Made by a program: the position numbers and the translations under genes. The notes beneath the pieces were generated by a model. It did not search any database. It had not been told where the DNA came from and saw nothing but the letters and a program-made list of their open reading frames with translations. From Hymenolepis diminuta (lineage: Eukaryota > Platyhelminthes > Cestoda > Cyclophyllidea > Hymenolepididae): DNA of 64,000 bases. Location: NCBI GenBank assembly GCA_900708905.1, contig CAADRB010000006.1:1136354-1200353 (forward strand). Direction: 5' to 3'. Positions 13,520 through 28,500 of this stretch are shown here, piece after piece (position 1 is the stretch's first letter; every line of letters starts with the position of its first letter).

Positions 13520-16500
13520 CTAGAAGAGATGAGAGAACAGAAAAAACAGTGTACAGAAGAAAGTGGAGATTTTGATCACTAACTACTTATTTTGCTTTGA
13601 TTTATTCATTCATTAATACAAGATTCATTCCAGGGCCTAGCAATGAACGATAGAAAACAACTCCAGCATAAAATTTCACCACTACGGCCACTGAATTAAC
13701 ACACTTTAGCATCCTTAGAACAGGTATTAGCCACATCAACCTGGAGGTAGTAGTGTATCAGTCTACATTCAAGATATTGTGTGTGCTGATGACGCACGGG
13801 TGGTCACGGGCTCGATACCCATCGGTGCACATCTAGAGAATGGAATGGACGGACGCATCGACTAATTCTGCCTAATAAAGAGGCTAGCAAAATCACATTT
13901 TCTTTCAAGGAAGGATCCATGGTGCTACCCCTCCATCTAGTGTTTGAAACCTTTTTCCACAATGAGATTGAGATCTTTAGTGAAACTAACCTTCATATCA
14001 ATGACTTTCTGAAGGACTTGTCGATCTGCCGTTGGTATCAGTTGAAGAAAGCTCTTGACAAAAGCACTGGCAGCTTTAGCAGTGACAGGCCCTGTTGCGA
14101 AACCGGTTGAGATAGGTGGTTGCTGCGAATTGGATGGTTCATTGACAAGCGAATCGAAGGGATTTGTGCTGCTGGTTGCAGAAATATTTGAAGATACTGG
14201 AAGAGGTGTGTCACTGTTTCCGCTTGCTGGAGAACCAATGGGTAACATGACCGATTTGATTATTCTCTCGGCGTGAGCCATACCCTCTTGAACTAGAGCT
14301 GTGAATGTTCGCGGCGGTTGCTGAGTTATCTGAAAGAGAAAAGATTAAACGCTATACTGTACTTCAAAATAGAAATCAAGAGGAACCGGATAAATGGGCG
14401 GTATAAATCGTTTCTGAGTAGACTCGTACAAGTCTGGTTGACCTGCTCAAACAACGCAAAACTACTCTATTGGATCATCTAAGAAGATTTCATTTGATTG
14501 ATCGATTGAGTGTAGCTATAAACGCGTTCATCTAGTGAATGGCACAATCAGCTGTACTGATTAAAACTAATCAAGAAAGGGGTATTGCCTTAAAAATTTC
14601 AAATCCGAGAGGCTCTAGAATGTTTGAACTATGTCAGTAGTGGAAAATACTTATGTAAAACAAGTTCAGAGCATATTGGAATTCCAATGATTACCCACCG
14701 TTAGATTAGATTAACTTACACTTGAGCTGTCAAAAATACCAACACGTGATACACGTAAACATGGCTAGTGAGTTTCCTGTGATAATGGGAAAATTCATAC
14801 TTTGAAATTTTTTGATTAATCAAAAACTGCTGACATGGCAACCTTGAGATGCATATCACAAATAAGAAATGACAGACACGGCAGTGAAGAAAAGAAGAAA
14901 AGGATTATAGAACGCATGCCTAAAATTCTTTTTAAATGATAAGAAAATAACGCGATTACTCGTTGGTCAATGAAAGGAATCATACCATCTCCTCATGTGG
15001 TCATAGAATACCTCAACTCTTAAATTAAGAGAATTAATCGTATTTCTTCAAAAAATTTTGGTAGAATTTGATGCTGCTTTGATGTCCGAACATCCGAATT
15101 TTTGGACATGACTTGGTCGCTTCTTCATTGTCGCATATGCCCACGAAGGTCTTACTTATGTACGCATGATCGTAGTTCGACAATAATAAATTACAGACGC
15201 GTTATCACTGAGTCATCTGGGTAGTTTCTAATATACTACAAATATCAACATTAAACTAGCAAAATGGCAGGTGAAATAAGTAGAAAACCAAATAAGCAGA
15301 AACGCTTATCAGAAAAAATCAAAACACAAATTTGTACTCCATTATTTCTCGTTACATATTTTAAACTAAGTATATATTACGACACCCGATTGCAGCATCT
15401 TACTGCTAACGTGGATTCCACAGTTTTAACCTGTAAACCGCGAATCCTATGATGGCTATAACCCTCATCCCGAGGACACTAAGTTACCCGTTTCATTGAA
15501 CCTACAGTTAGGAGACTGAAGAGAAACTGAATATATCTACTCGTGTTAGACATAATAAGGACTGTTTTAGGGATGTATTTTGCGTAATTTTAACAGACAG
15601 CTAACATCACCAACCGCACTGTTCCAAGGGGCGGTAGTGGAATTTAAACGCCTACCTCATCAGAAAAAATCTATGATGCTGTACCTCTATCCAAGCCAAG
15701 TACTGGAAAGTGAAATGCGCTTTGGATCTATCTCAACGCTTAAAACAAACTTAAAACGTGTGAGTCGAAATATCTTAAATCTGAAATAATTAAAAGTCCG
15801 AGTGATAAACTGAGATCCTGGAATCTAGGAAAACTGAAATTCACTTGCAAAAGACGATTCAAATAAATAGATACAATTAGATTCCCTTATTATTGGTAAA
15901 AGCTCAAAATTACTCCATTCGAATATTAAATTAACACGCTAAGCCAGTTTATTTGCATAAAAAAGCAAATCCTAATCGAACCAGTTGATTTTTTTTTTAA
16001 AGAAGGCTAGGAAAATGAGGCAATAGCAGAAAACGGCTGATCCATAGGTTAAATTAAGTGTGGTACGGTAACGAAGTGTGGGACAAAAGCAACCCTGGTC
16101 AGCGCGTGGTTAAAAATGCAGTTGAGAAAAAAGTTGTCTTCACATGCTTGTTATAACTCAGACTGCTTTGAATGCACATAAAATCCATTATTAGAGTCAT
16201 TCCACATACACGCCATAAAAGAATAATGAAACAGTGTCCGAAATGACGGTTTAGAGGGACTTCCCAACCTTTGCTATTGTTGAAGTTGGTAAATTGTGAA
16301 AATCATATTGACAAATGCGTTCTCTTTTCGTTTGTTCGTTTTCGACATGACATAAATATACACTATATTACTGTAAATTACGAATAGTCTTGATTTGAGG
16401 GATAACATTTTTAAGTTGCAAGCTTAAACGATTTGGAACATAAATAACTTAGTGACTATTCTTTCATCTGAGGAAAAGTATGCAATGATATTTTATACTG

Positions 16501-19500
16501 GTAGGCGCACGACAACGTGATATGGATACTGAATCACCGACAGCGGGAAAAGTGCAGAATATTGAAGGTAAAATATGCCAGTAGGAGGACAATCCCGTAA
16601 TATTACATCATTTAAAATGAAAATTGAAATGTAATAAATTTTAATATATTCAATATTCAATTAAATTCCAAGTCTTTTCTCATTTGATGAGGTAATGTGA
16701 GTTGGTCTCAAAATTCTTAGATAATACCGTAAAAATTTCTCCGGTTAATTGTTATGCATTCTACGTTTAGAAATTTGATCGAAAACGGACCTCATTCGTA
16801 CAAATCAGATCGATAAACAATAACGGATAGTAAAATAAGGGTTAATCAAATGATAACCGGACACCTTTTACGTATTAGGATAAAACCACCAGTATAATGA
16901 TTTTGTTAAGAAAACTGACTTCAATGAATTAGTTTTAGGTCAAAAGTCGTAAACAGAAGAAGAGGAAGAACAAAACGGAGCCGTGCAAGCCATTGGTCGA
17001 TTACATTTGGATAATATTTCATTCTTCTTCTCCATAGTGAATGACTGCAATGTTAAAATGAAATTTGCACCAAGTATTTCAAATGGAGAGACCGATTTGC
17101 AACTATTACCAAAGGAGCGAATTCTTAATTGGATGAAATATATTTTCAATAATACCATGCGCTAAGTCACCATATCCATCATATCAAGGAAAAATACTCA
17201 AGCTTATGAAGAGAAGTATTAACAAAACTTTATTTCCTCTTAATCGGTATTAACCAGTGCGACTAACCATCTCTATCAATGTACGAGCATCGACCTTGTA
17301 ACTTTTGGCCGACAGACATGTCCAGTGGTCACCGTACTACCGACTTCTAACAAATTAGCGCTTACCATCAACTTACTTATGCTCAAAGGGGTTAATTATC
17401 AACTATTACATCAAAGTAAATGTCGGTGTGCTCGTTTAGACCATCACTTCATTCAAGTCCTGCTTGGAGAGTTCAATCCCTTGATGATATCTCAAGCTTC
17501 TCTACAGGACATTCACGTGCTTTGATGTTGTTTATTTTTATCCAGGGTGTAAAACCATAATTTTCTCACTGATAAACTATTCCATATTTGATACTATTTC
17601 ATGCACTTCTGCATATCACTTTACCCTTAAGATATTTTATTATTGGTCAATCGATAGGCGGATTCATCTAAAAATAAGTGGTAGACCCTGATTTTCCTTA
17701 TGATACGAGAAAAAAATAACTTGTGATTCTTAATTAAAATGAGTGGCGAGATAATATATTGAGCAGCTGGATTTTATACTTGATCCATCAGTCACCTAGA
17801 GAGAAAGATTATTTTAATAAATATAGATAAATACTTCTTTTCTACCTGGAGGGTCAGTTAACAAATCAGAGCAGTTGTCTTCCTATTTTCAATCAATGAA
17901 TAAAAAGAAAATCTTTAAATTTACAGAAACCCTTGAAAATATTAAAAAACGACTGCTGAAGGACGGACGTGTCAGCAACTATGGGTTCAAAGCGCATATC
18001 TAGCGGTTTGCTAGATGTCGACTGTACACCATTATCATCAGTATCTAATATGTGAAAAATTGTTCTGATAAATTTTTATTTTCTGTCAAATTAGTGTAAA
18101 ACTCTAGCTCTTCATTGAAAATAAGTATGCACCTGAAACTCTACTAGGGTAGAGAGAAAGTACCCTGGATATTCACCAATCTGACAGTGCGGATGATCAT
18201 TTCCATTTAACAAATTTGCGCCAAGGGGTCTCTAATATTTTGATCCCGAAATTGCCAGACATGTGTGCCAGTATTACCACGTCTTAGTCGTATGCCGAAC
18301 AGGAAATAGTACTTTACCGCGAATAAGATTTTATGAACTCAATCAAACAAATTATCTAATTATAAATGTAGAAAGTTAAAGAGATCTATACTTATAAGCT
18401 ACGAGGAAAAAAGGTTTATTTGACAGCATAAATCATGGCCAGGAAAATCTGCGGCTATGTAGTTCTCCTAGTGTGTGGAATTCGAAGTCGAATAGAGCAT
18501 GACAAGTCCAGACAGGGTTCAAGATAGGTGGTCATGCTACCGGGAATAATGATTAATCCAAGATGACCTATTCATATCACTCATTGACATCCAACTTAAC
18601 TCCCGAATTCAATACTCAACGACCGGAAATGTGAATTATTATTCCTTTAGTTATAAATCATTAGATAAGACGGTTTCAATATACTAACCAGAAAGACCTT
18701 TGCCAACCACTGGACAAGGAATTAAAGCCATAAATATTTTCGCACAAATAGTGAAGACCCTATTAACGTTTTATGAACCTTTGTGGTAGGCATCCGTTGA
18801 ACTCTCTCCCCACCTTCCTCAACTGATTCTCTTTTCTTTCGATAAAAGGCATGCGCAGGAAAGGGCGAGAGAAAATGTCCACCCATACACGAGAGAACAC
18901 CAGTTAAAAGTTGTGTATTACTTTCTTTTTACACTATTTATTATAAAAAAGTTGAAGTGAATCAATTTCCGATTTTATAAGAGAAAGTACAATTTTAAGG
19001 GGAGAGTGGTTGTTTTCATTGAATTATCATAATTTGGTTCTTTCTTTAAAAGAATGATCCCTCAAAATGAAATTTCTTGACGATATTAATGATGAAATAG
19101 GGAAGTTATAAGTATAATTGGAACGAAATAACTAAAGGGACAATGTTTCGAAGTAACACTTGGTTCACAAGGCTCGAAATGTAAGGTAAATAAGTAGAAC
19201 ATTTTCACTAGGCTCTTCTACCTGGCAATAAAGGGTATAAGAATACTTTAAATTTAAATAAGCAAGCACCATCCTGCTTTCACCGACTTTGAAAAAAAAT
19301 AAATAAATTGAAGTTGTAAGAACGATCTTAATCACCCAAACGTCCGTAAGCACCGGAGATCGTGGACAAGAATTAAAATCACTATATTCGAATTTTGGAG
19401 CGTGAAGTAGTGAACCCTCTACTTTCAAAATTTTTTCAATTCCTTTTCCCTTCATTCCAAATTTGACTTTGCTGTTATTCGATTTTAATCGCCTGCATAC

Positions 19501-22500
19501 GTTAAAAATTGTAATTTTTTGCCTTAATGCGAATTATGGCCAGATTTCATATACTTCACAACATAATGGAATTTCGTTCTTTATGCACAATCAGCACTGT
19601 TGCTCTACTGTGGGAAATTTTCATCTGAAATTACTTCAAGAACAGTTAAAAACGAATGAAGCGACTACCCTTGATAGCCATACTTGGAGGAACGTTGTTG
19701 CTTTACAATAAAAAGAGATATTGATGGTTACTAGCACTTGGGAGCAACAGGTAATAAGAAATCTGCATTTTGCCGCCCATAAGTGGTTTTAACCAGTATT
19801 CGTTGTTATATCAGATAATTTAGGAGTGCAAAGGGAGAAAATTTTAATTAATTAGGGGATTAAGGAATTACTAAAAGCAGAATGTGGACCGATGAGAGTC
19901 AACCCCGTGACCTCCGAATTTGCAGACGTACGCTTTAACCGTTATGTCACCAGTAAACATTAAACCGTCAAAATAGGACCTAACATTATCTCAAGAGATT
20001 TAGCGCCCTAACAGGGACTGGAAACAATTATTTGCGTACAATACTCTGTCGATCAAACTCACTTTTGTACGTTGATAAATCCGACAAGAAATACAGATAA
20101 CTGACTGAAGTCCGATCATTTACCGCTTTAACAATACATCTTAAAAAGCGAAAACGGTGACTTCTTGAATTCTCTACTAAATTTACCTCCTCACCATTCT
20201 CATAAACCACGCACTCAAAAATGATTTGTGAATGCACCTAACCATCCACACCGTTCACTTCCGGTTCCTCCTCTCACCAACTCTAAATATGCATGTTACA
20301 TAAACAAGCATATATGGGAGTCTTTCACGCTCAAGTGAACAGAAGAATATGTACACTGATACTGTTTCTCTTTTGATCCAATTAGGTGGTATCATGCATG
20401 AGATATTTCCACCGATTTTTCTACATCCGCAAACATAAAGATGGCAGTGGTTAAATATCCATTGGTCAACACACAGGAGGAAATGCAATTGGGGTAGTGA
20501 AGTAATTCAGCCAAGTCGATCTCACTTTCCTAAGTTGTAGAATTCAGTTACCAACAAATTCCTGCGGAAATAATGGAGTGTAATAGATAATAAGAGTTCA
20601 CATTAAAGAAAGCAATTGAATTTTTACTATGACAAATACGACGAAATTCACTGACTTCAAATACACTCTCGGAATTTTCAAAGGGGAAGTAATAATCATA
20701 GGTCTTGATAGAGAAAAATAAGGTCTAAGTACTAAGCAAGTAGAGAAAAAGAAAAAACACTAATGAAGAACGTGTACACTGCGTACATAAAGTCCTGTCG
20801 AACCATGTGTTGGTTCAAATACCTTATCTCCTAACCGTCATTTAGTTAATTTCCATATGTTGCTCGACACGGTTTTTCACAAGTTTGTCTGTTTGTCGTA
20901 ACCCCTCTTCTAAACTTTCTAAGCCAACTGAAAGAGAAGTATTATTAAGGCATGGTTCGAGTAGAGAATCTCGAATCATAATATATCTCCCATCGACGAG
21001 AATTAATCATTGCTGTTGGCTATTGATCACTATGCAGAGAACTTTACTCTCTTCTCCCTTCTCTCATATAACACACTTTTATCTCTTTTTGACGTTTAGT
21101 CTTCTAATTTAAAAGGGAAAATATGTACACTTATAAGGTTTATTTTAGCATACCAGTCCGCAATTTGGTGACCCTTCAGCTTATATCAGGATACCATGAC
21201 TGAAATAATCTGATCAACCGCACTTTCCCTAGTTATGATTCTACCTCAGAGAAGTTTGTATTAGGAGCGTAATGCAACGCTGATGATTCTAAAAGAATCT
21301 TTCGATCATCAGTCTCAAGAGTACCCAAAGTAGATCTTTAAAGTTAAACCGAATACATTCCTTTGGTGGATGCTGATATGGCTCTGCGTCTTAAGTACTT
21401 AATAGATAGTTGATCAAGACTGGAATTAAAATAATGAGTCCCACAAATTGGATAAAATGTAGAAGGTAAGGCGTTTGTCCATTGGAGTGGCCGATATCAA
21501 TTTGATGAGACAATTTCATTACAAAGTATAAGTCATATTTGACAACGCAATGAACTAAGTAGACCTGCATTATCATATTCACTGCAAGTCCATCAGCACT
21601 ACTTGCTTTAAGGCATTCCGATCGTAAGATATATCCTTTCAGCAAAAGCCACGCTGAGTGAGAGAACTAGATGACCTTATTTTCGATTACTTATAAATCG
21701 TCAGGTACTTATATACTGAAATCAGAACTGAAATAGAGGAACTTATGGAGGAAGTAAGAATAAGTAGTTACGTGACAATAACAATTATCAGAAATATTTA
21801 ATGAGTGGCCATATAAGAAACATTCCCAAGACACTGACAATTGAGCGCAAATTTGCGTTTGAAAGAGTACACCACCTAGTATGTAACAGCACAAGGCAAA
21901 GAAAATTAGCTAAGCTATTGCGAACCGGTAGAGCAGTGGTCAAAGCGCAATCTATCAAGCCACAGGTCATGAGGTCGATGGATGGCCGATCGAACCGGTG
22001 ATTTCTGACTAAGAGGGGTGGTTGAGTATGAGTTTCTTTTATAAGCGGTCTCAAAGTATCCTTTCTCTACCCAGGTCAAGTGTTGTCGACACCATCTTTA
22101 GTGGGTTTAGGACATTTAAGTTAAGCTCAAATCAAATTGAAAATGAGTCCCTCTGTTCGCATCTCATCAAAAAGCCAATACCACTAACCATTAAATGGGC
22201 AACCCTACAGCTTTGAACACATGTAGTAAACAGTAAATATAACTGCAGATAGAGCTCTAACAAACTATTAACTACCCCAGAGAGAATTGAGGCTAGGTGG
22301 AATGGTGACATGCATTAGCAAATTTCAGGCACGTCTGAGCATATAATTTAAGGACAGGTAGGATCACTAAATGCGGTGAGAGCAATTTTCGTAGATATTA
22401 ATATTAAATACACGCATACGCTTATTTAATCACTCCTATTATCTTAACGTATTCCGATTATTCGTCTTGTTGTGCGGTGAAAATCGAAATAAGTTAGACG

Positions 22501-25500
22501 AGTGACAAGTTAACAAGAACCTACTCAATACCATCTTAAGCTTAAACGTACTCAATTACCCACCCAATTAAACTTAGTATTAAGGTAAATATAACTAAGA
22601 ATAGCCGGACTAATCTGCGAATATACGTTTCTAATAATATACAGCTACTTCTCGAATTCCAGTGAGATCTATTAGCTTAAATATCTACTAGTCTGCTACA
22701 CCAAGCTTGAAAAGAAGTTGGCAATGCAACCACCCCCATATTTTTATTCAAATTCAAGGTTACTCAAAGAAATGAAGGGAAAATGCTTCTATGAACATAA
22801 CCTTCAGAATTAAACATTATAAGTCAAGGCCAGAAAAGAGTATCAAAATGCAAATAAGGAAATCGTAAAGTTTCACAGACCTCCCTCTCTCTTTTTAATG
22901 TACTAGAATGCGATAGGTAAGCATCCTTTTGAACTATTCTTTCCCTTGTTTCGACCTTAAAGATCAAATAAACTTGTCAGTATTATTATAATTTAAACTG
23001 ACTCTTCGAAATCCATTGGAGCATGATAGACGCAGAGTGGTTAATGGACTAGTAATTACCACCAATTGGACTAAAGGTATCTTCGAGCTCCAATCCATTC
23101 ATAATATTAATCCTACCATATTACTGTGTGATGAAGATCGCTATAAGTTCAGAACGGCGATAGCTTGGCCGGACCCTACTCATCATATCTAGATACCAGA
23201 TCTATTGCGGAGTGATTGATTCTTCCTACCGTTAATTAGAAAGTTAAAACCATTAAGCCTGAAATGACAAAGAGCTCATCCCAGAGCCGCCTAACTATTC
23301 CAGTGTACTCAAGGATTGAAATTCAAGGAAAATATATAAATGTTCTGTTACTGAGGTTTGTATACTATAATTCCAAAACAGTCTACAATAAAGGAACTGT
23401 AATTTAGGGAACACATTTTAGACCCTAAATTTAAGGTAGGATTTGAAAATCTAAACCGATAAAGGGCGTAATAATTCAAAGACCACTGTAAAAATTATGA
23501 GTGACGCTTCAGATCTCTAAGTTAAGCCTTCTAATTGTCTTTGCAATTAATATAAATATAATCTGAGTGTTAATATAATTCACATTCGATTGGAAGAAAT
23601 AGTGATTATCAGGAATTCCTTCCACACAAATTGTCCTACTGGTTCGGCTTTATAACTGGGGTGGAAAAAGAGATATTTGTACCCTTTTAAAGTGATAACT
23701 CGGTAATAAATGAGATGCTAATTAAGACATGTCCAGATATGTCCGATAATAGAGTGAAAACACACCAATAATCCACAATTAGGCAACAGTTATAGGAAAT
23801 TTTTACCCTGGTAAGGAAAAAGATTGGCGGCTGATTGACAGTTGAATTAAAAGTGACAGCGAATTAGTTTACCAAACCCAGTTAGAATTGATATTTACTA
23901 ATTTACTACTAAATGCAAATTTTGGACTGTATAAAATAATCATTATGCAGATGAGAAGATGAATATGTGTTATTATCGAGATATACTGAAACCTGATTTG
24001 TGTAAGAAGTTAAATAAAAATCAAAGTGGTAAGGCTGAACTGTCAATTTTATTAACTGGCCAATAAGCTCTGAATATCGAAGATTTGATTTCACACATAA
24101 ACCCATGGATGAAATAATGAAAATTAAGCTTTTGAACACTTGAATATTACAAAGTAAGTATTACCTCATTGTGAGAAGAATGCGGACAACACTATGCTTC
24201 AAGAACTCAAATTAAAAATCTTGACATTAACTTCTCTAATACACCCCATTTCTCGACATTTCATCCTCTACATGATAATCCAAAAATTCAGCGTGCTTAA
24301 ATGCTTTCCGAGGATTAAAACACGGAAAAATTTTATTTTCATGCAAATCGTCCAGTAAACAGACAACTCAGTGATTTGTCAACAAGCATAAAGCCGACGT
24401 CACGTATGCCATTAATTCGGCAACAACGTTGAAACTCGATTACAATTAACAGTATTTGGGAGATAACAATTTAATGATCAAATGCAGTTTTATATATTTG
24501 TAAATGATTGCAAAAGCATTTGTCATTACAGTTCTGATGAACTGGCGATAGTGGTTTACAAAACAACCCGTTAACAAATCTATCAAAATAAAGCTATACC
24601 AAAACTATGCCAACTATCTGCAAGTATAACCTTTTGCCCTTTCCAACTTCAGGAAGTCACCTACTAAAAATCAGGAATAGAGCAAAGTCTGTGACAGAAT
24701 ATTTTATTTGAGAAGAAAAGAGAGTAAACATTAAACTGAATAAATGCTTCTGTGGAGAACAAATCTCACACAGCGGGTATTGTATGACAGAAGAAATCGA
24801 TAATCTGTCGGGAGATGAGTTCTACACACAATTGTGTGGAGAATGAAAAAAATTGGTAAATCATGATAACAAAATAAAGTCAATAAAAAATACTCTATTT
24901 TCCATAAAACTAGATGCTAATTGAATAAGCAAACGAAATCCCCTTTTCTTACCCAGGGGAATTTAAAAAAAGAGTTGACAATAAAAAGGTTACTGAAACA
25001 TGAGCAAAACGAGGGAAAGCCAAGAGGAAACGCGAAAGAATGGAATATAAAATGGGGAACTTTTAGAACGGTTGATAATGACAATCGTAATAGGAGGAAT
25101 TACCTGAGAAAGGTGATTGAGGTTTCTGGGACCTTAAGAAGTCACGAATGCACTTTTTCCCGGAAAATAATCCTGTTCTCATTTAAAGAACACAGAGAAA
25201 AATAATCAAGCCAGTTTTAAAGGAAATAGAAATTACGAAGCAAATTCCTATTAACACATTGTTAAGAAAGTGGAATAAGTAAATTTGGTGAACTTGAGTG
25301 AAGTTTACAAACTTCATCCCTTGTGCACCGCGTTATCGGTTACTGCATTTCCAAGATCTTATCTGAGTACGTAATCTCATTACTGCTTAAACTATTGGAT
25401 GATAAACATTGCCCTCGTACCAAATTTATATATTTAAATTTTCCTTCTTTGTGAAGTGAAATGCAGCCTTCATGTTAAATGAAGGTATTCTCCATTATTT

Positions 25501-28500
25501 TACCTAGGTTTAAACAATCGTAAAAGTCGAGTAAGTTCAACCTAAGTGGGCTTCTAACAAGATTATAATGAGAGTTTAGGTCACAAAAACGACAACATTG
25601 CCTTTCAAAACAACTCCAGCATGTTTTGTTTTCTCAGTAGATGAACCGTTGTGCACCTTGGCCAAATTGTACTAACACATAGTAGCTGCATCTTGGACGC
25701 AATTTGTAAGTGCTAATGGAACACCGCAAACATACTCACCTTGGTTCCAAAGAGGGGAAGTTGAAGAAGAGCTGATTTGAGACATTGAGTATCAAGAAGG
25801 AGTTGTTCAGCGCCGAAGGTATTCAGGGGTTTACATTTGTAAAGGGAGGCCACGAAACGGCTGATTGTGGCATCAGCGAACTTTATGCAGATCTGAGTGA
25901 AGTGTGGCCTACAATAGTTGAATAATATAAATATTGGATTCACTGGAAAGAGATGGAGGAAGGCAGAGAAATGTGTACATGTTCGTTCTAAGACACCGAT
26001 AAGAAAGGCAAGGGAAAGGACATTCAGATGAGCATCTGTTAAATATACACTCTTTTACAGATCGAAATTATCTGCTGAGAGATTCTGTGACATGAAGAAT
26101 TGATCAAGAAGCAGTTATGACAATAGAGAGAGAATTTTATTTCCAAGTCCCTCTTTAAAGCGTTTTTAACAGAAGACTAGCATCCTAATGCTAACTTGGC
26201 GATAAATTTACTATTATCCATCACATTGTTACCAACATTAGAAAATGCATTTGACGATTTCAATCTTCGGATAAGTGTACAGATGAGTGCCGATCCGATA
26301 AACTCGGGTATCTTCGAGGTATAAGGACCGTCTATGCTTCAAGATTAGCAGATTCAAATCTACCAAATCTACACTTACAAACTAATGACCACCCAGGAGT
26401 AATGTGTGATATATATTGTATAATTATTATCGTCATTACCGCAAAGAAAGCTCAGAAAACGCGATTATACGGGATTGTGCATGTTCCATTGAGTGGGTGG
26501 ATAGAGACAATAATGGCGTAAATATCATATATCCAGCCAACATATTATATTTCATTATTGATATAGGAGTAGTTTTGATCAGCTTCACCTGATAATAAGC
26601 CAATGCGTTCATATTTCATGTTTCTTTGACGCTTCCGCATAAATATTATTGATGGAAAGTAGTTGTCAGGGATTTGATTACTGTAATACTCGTGTTCAAC
26701 ATCTCCTCATTCAAGGGAACCGTTTATAACAACATTTAGTAAAATATTTCACAGAGGAATTTCGGAAGTGACCGTTATCTTATAAAAACAAGTAATGTTC
26801 ATTTAGTAACCTCTGCCTTTTAGAATTGGGAATAATATTTATCAGAGCGAGCACCCAGACACTGACATAGTTGATTACGTTATATTATTATCAATTTTCG
26901 TATATCAATACTTCTAGAAATTTTGTCAAACTGAAATTTTTCAATCGCATCTGCGCTAGCTTGATTTGAATTTTAAGAGAACACTGACGAGCAATTAGGA
27001 ATTGATGGAGCAAGTTGATTCTCTATTTGTGTAAAATGGAAATCGCCCACTAGTCTAAAACATATCTGACCTCAACCATTTATTTTTGCGACCAGTAGAT
27101 GAGAGAAAAAGCCTAGATCCTTATTAGAAGGCAGCCTCCCTGTTTGTCATGCAGACAAAACAATAGACTAGTGAAAATCAAAAGCCTACATTATTAAATA
27201 ATAATCAGCTTGCAAGTAAGAGGAAGAGAGATAGAGGAAAGAAGACAAGAAATGTGTGGCAAATTCATACTAAGGCGCTTCCCAAGACTTTCAAAATTAT
27301 TCTAATTCGATACGATATACAAAACTTGATTTAACATGATCAATAATGTTATCCATATAGTTACAACTCAATCTTGATAATGTATTTGATGTCACTCATC
27401 ATAGTGCTTTGCATTTAGGACACAGCGTCTCTCCCCCTGTTTATCTGTCTGTAAAAACAATGTGAAATAGATGCTACAAAACATATCTCTTTTGTGCCTA
27501 AATCAAATGGACGTGTTCAGTTACTCTTTAGTTTTATAGCTTTGGGGTACAATGAGACTGGGAGTTTGGCGACATGGTCTGATTGGGTGTAATCATCTCA
27601 GGTTATATGGTTAGTAGCTTAATACCGGGGATATCCTAGAAGAAGGAGAAAGCTCCAATCTTATGTCCTTCATAAAAAAACTACGGAAAACCATTTTTCT
27701 GCCCAAGATAAGTGGGAATTATATTTAGAAACTGTTATTTGCATAAAGAAGAGATTACAAAGAGTTTAGTACTAAAACACAGTTAAGCCTATGATTATAG
27801 GAAAGCAATAAAAGAAGCGTCAAACTCAGTGTAAGCTTCATCACTTAAATGGTTCAATAATAATAGCCTATCAAATTAATCACAACTTTCATTAAAAAGA
27901 TATATCATAAAACAAGGGATCCGCTGTGTCTAATTGCTAACGGGATAAAAATAAATAAGTTTGTAACTGATAATAGAAATTCAAAAAATTTGTTTGTCTA
28001 TTTGACTGTTATCGTTAAATAATTTAAAAAAAAACAAATTAAAAAGTATTCACATTAACAGAATATGGAAGAACAATGGTATTTTAGTTCTTGGCAATAA
28101 CTCAGGAGATTGCTAATCCAAATAGAGATTTCATGCCCTTAGGTACATTAGATTGTCACTTTTTAGTCCCCTGTTTATGTCCTGATGTTCCAATGTTTAA
28201 ATTTTATCATTTGATTCTTTAGTTCCACGCTGTTTAGAGCTTATTGACCTATTGAGTAAGTACATTTGTTGGTCATACCTCAAGCGGTGAATAAAAGAAA
28301 CTCCTCCAGTCAACATTATACATCCTCATTTCGACAAATATATTAACTTTATAAAAAGAGATACCGTTATTTTATTATTTGTTATTATTAGCAATTGCAA
28401 TAAATAACCTCACTTTAACAGACAATATATATGTAAACATAGGTTATTTTTATCTCTCAATAAACACGATAATTTATTTATGTGATAGGACTAGTATTTA

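Larger units (their letters stand above)
14330..25739 (-). other. VPS53 intron 12 (11,410 bases, longest)
   Basis: GT...AG intron. SINE-like copies lie at 14.52-14.67, 17.24-17.33, 19.87-19.96 and 21.93-22.1 kb, with weaker tRNA-like heads near 18.5 and 23.03 kb. A 94-codon purine-rich plus-strand frame at 24,921 matches nothing known. No nested gene was recognised. Confidence 0.75.

Noticed and set aside
24921..25205. 94-codon Lys/Asn/Arg-rich frame in VPS53 intron 12
   Set aside because: The composition follows from purine-rich DNA. No known family and no splice or start context support it.
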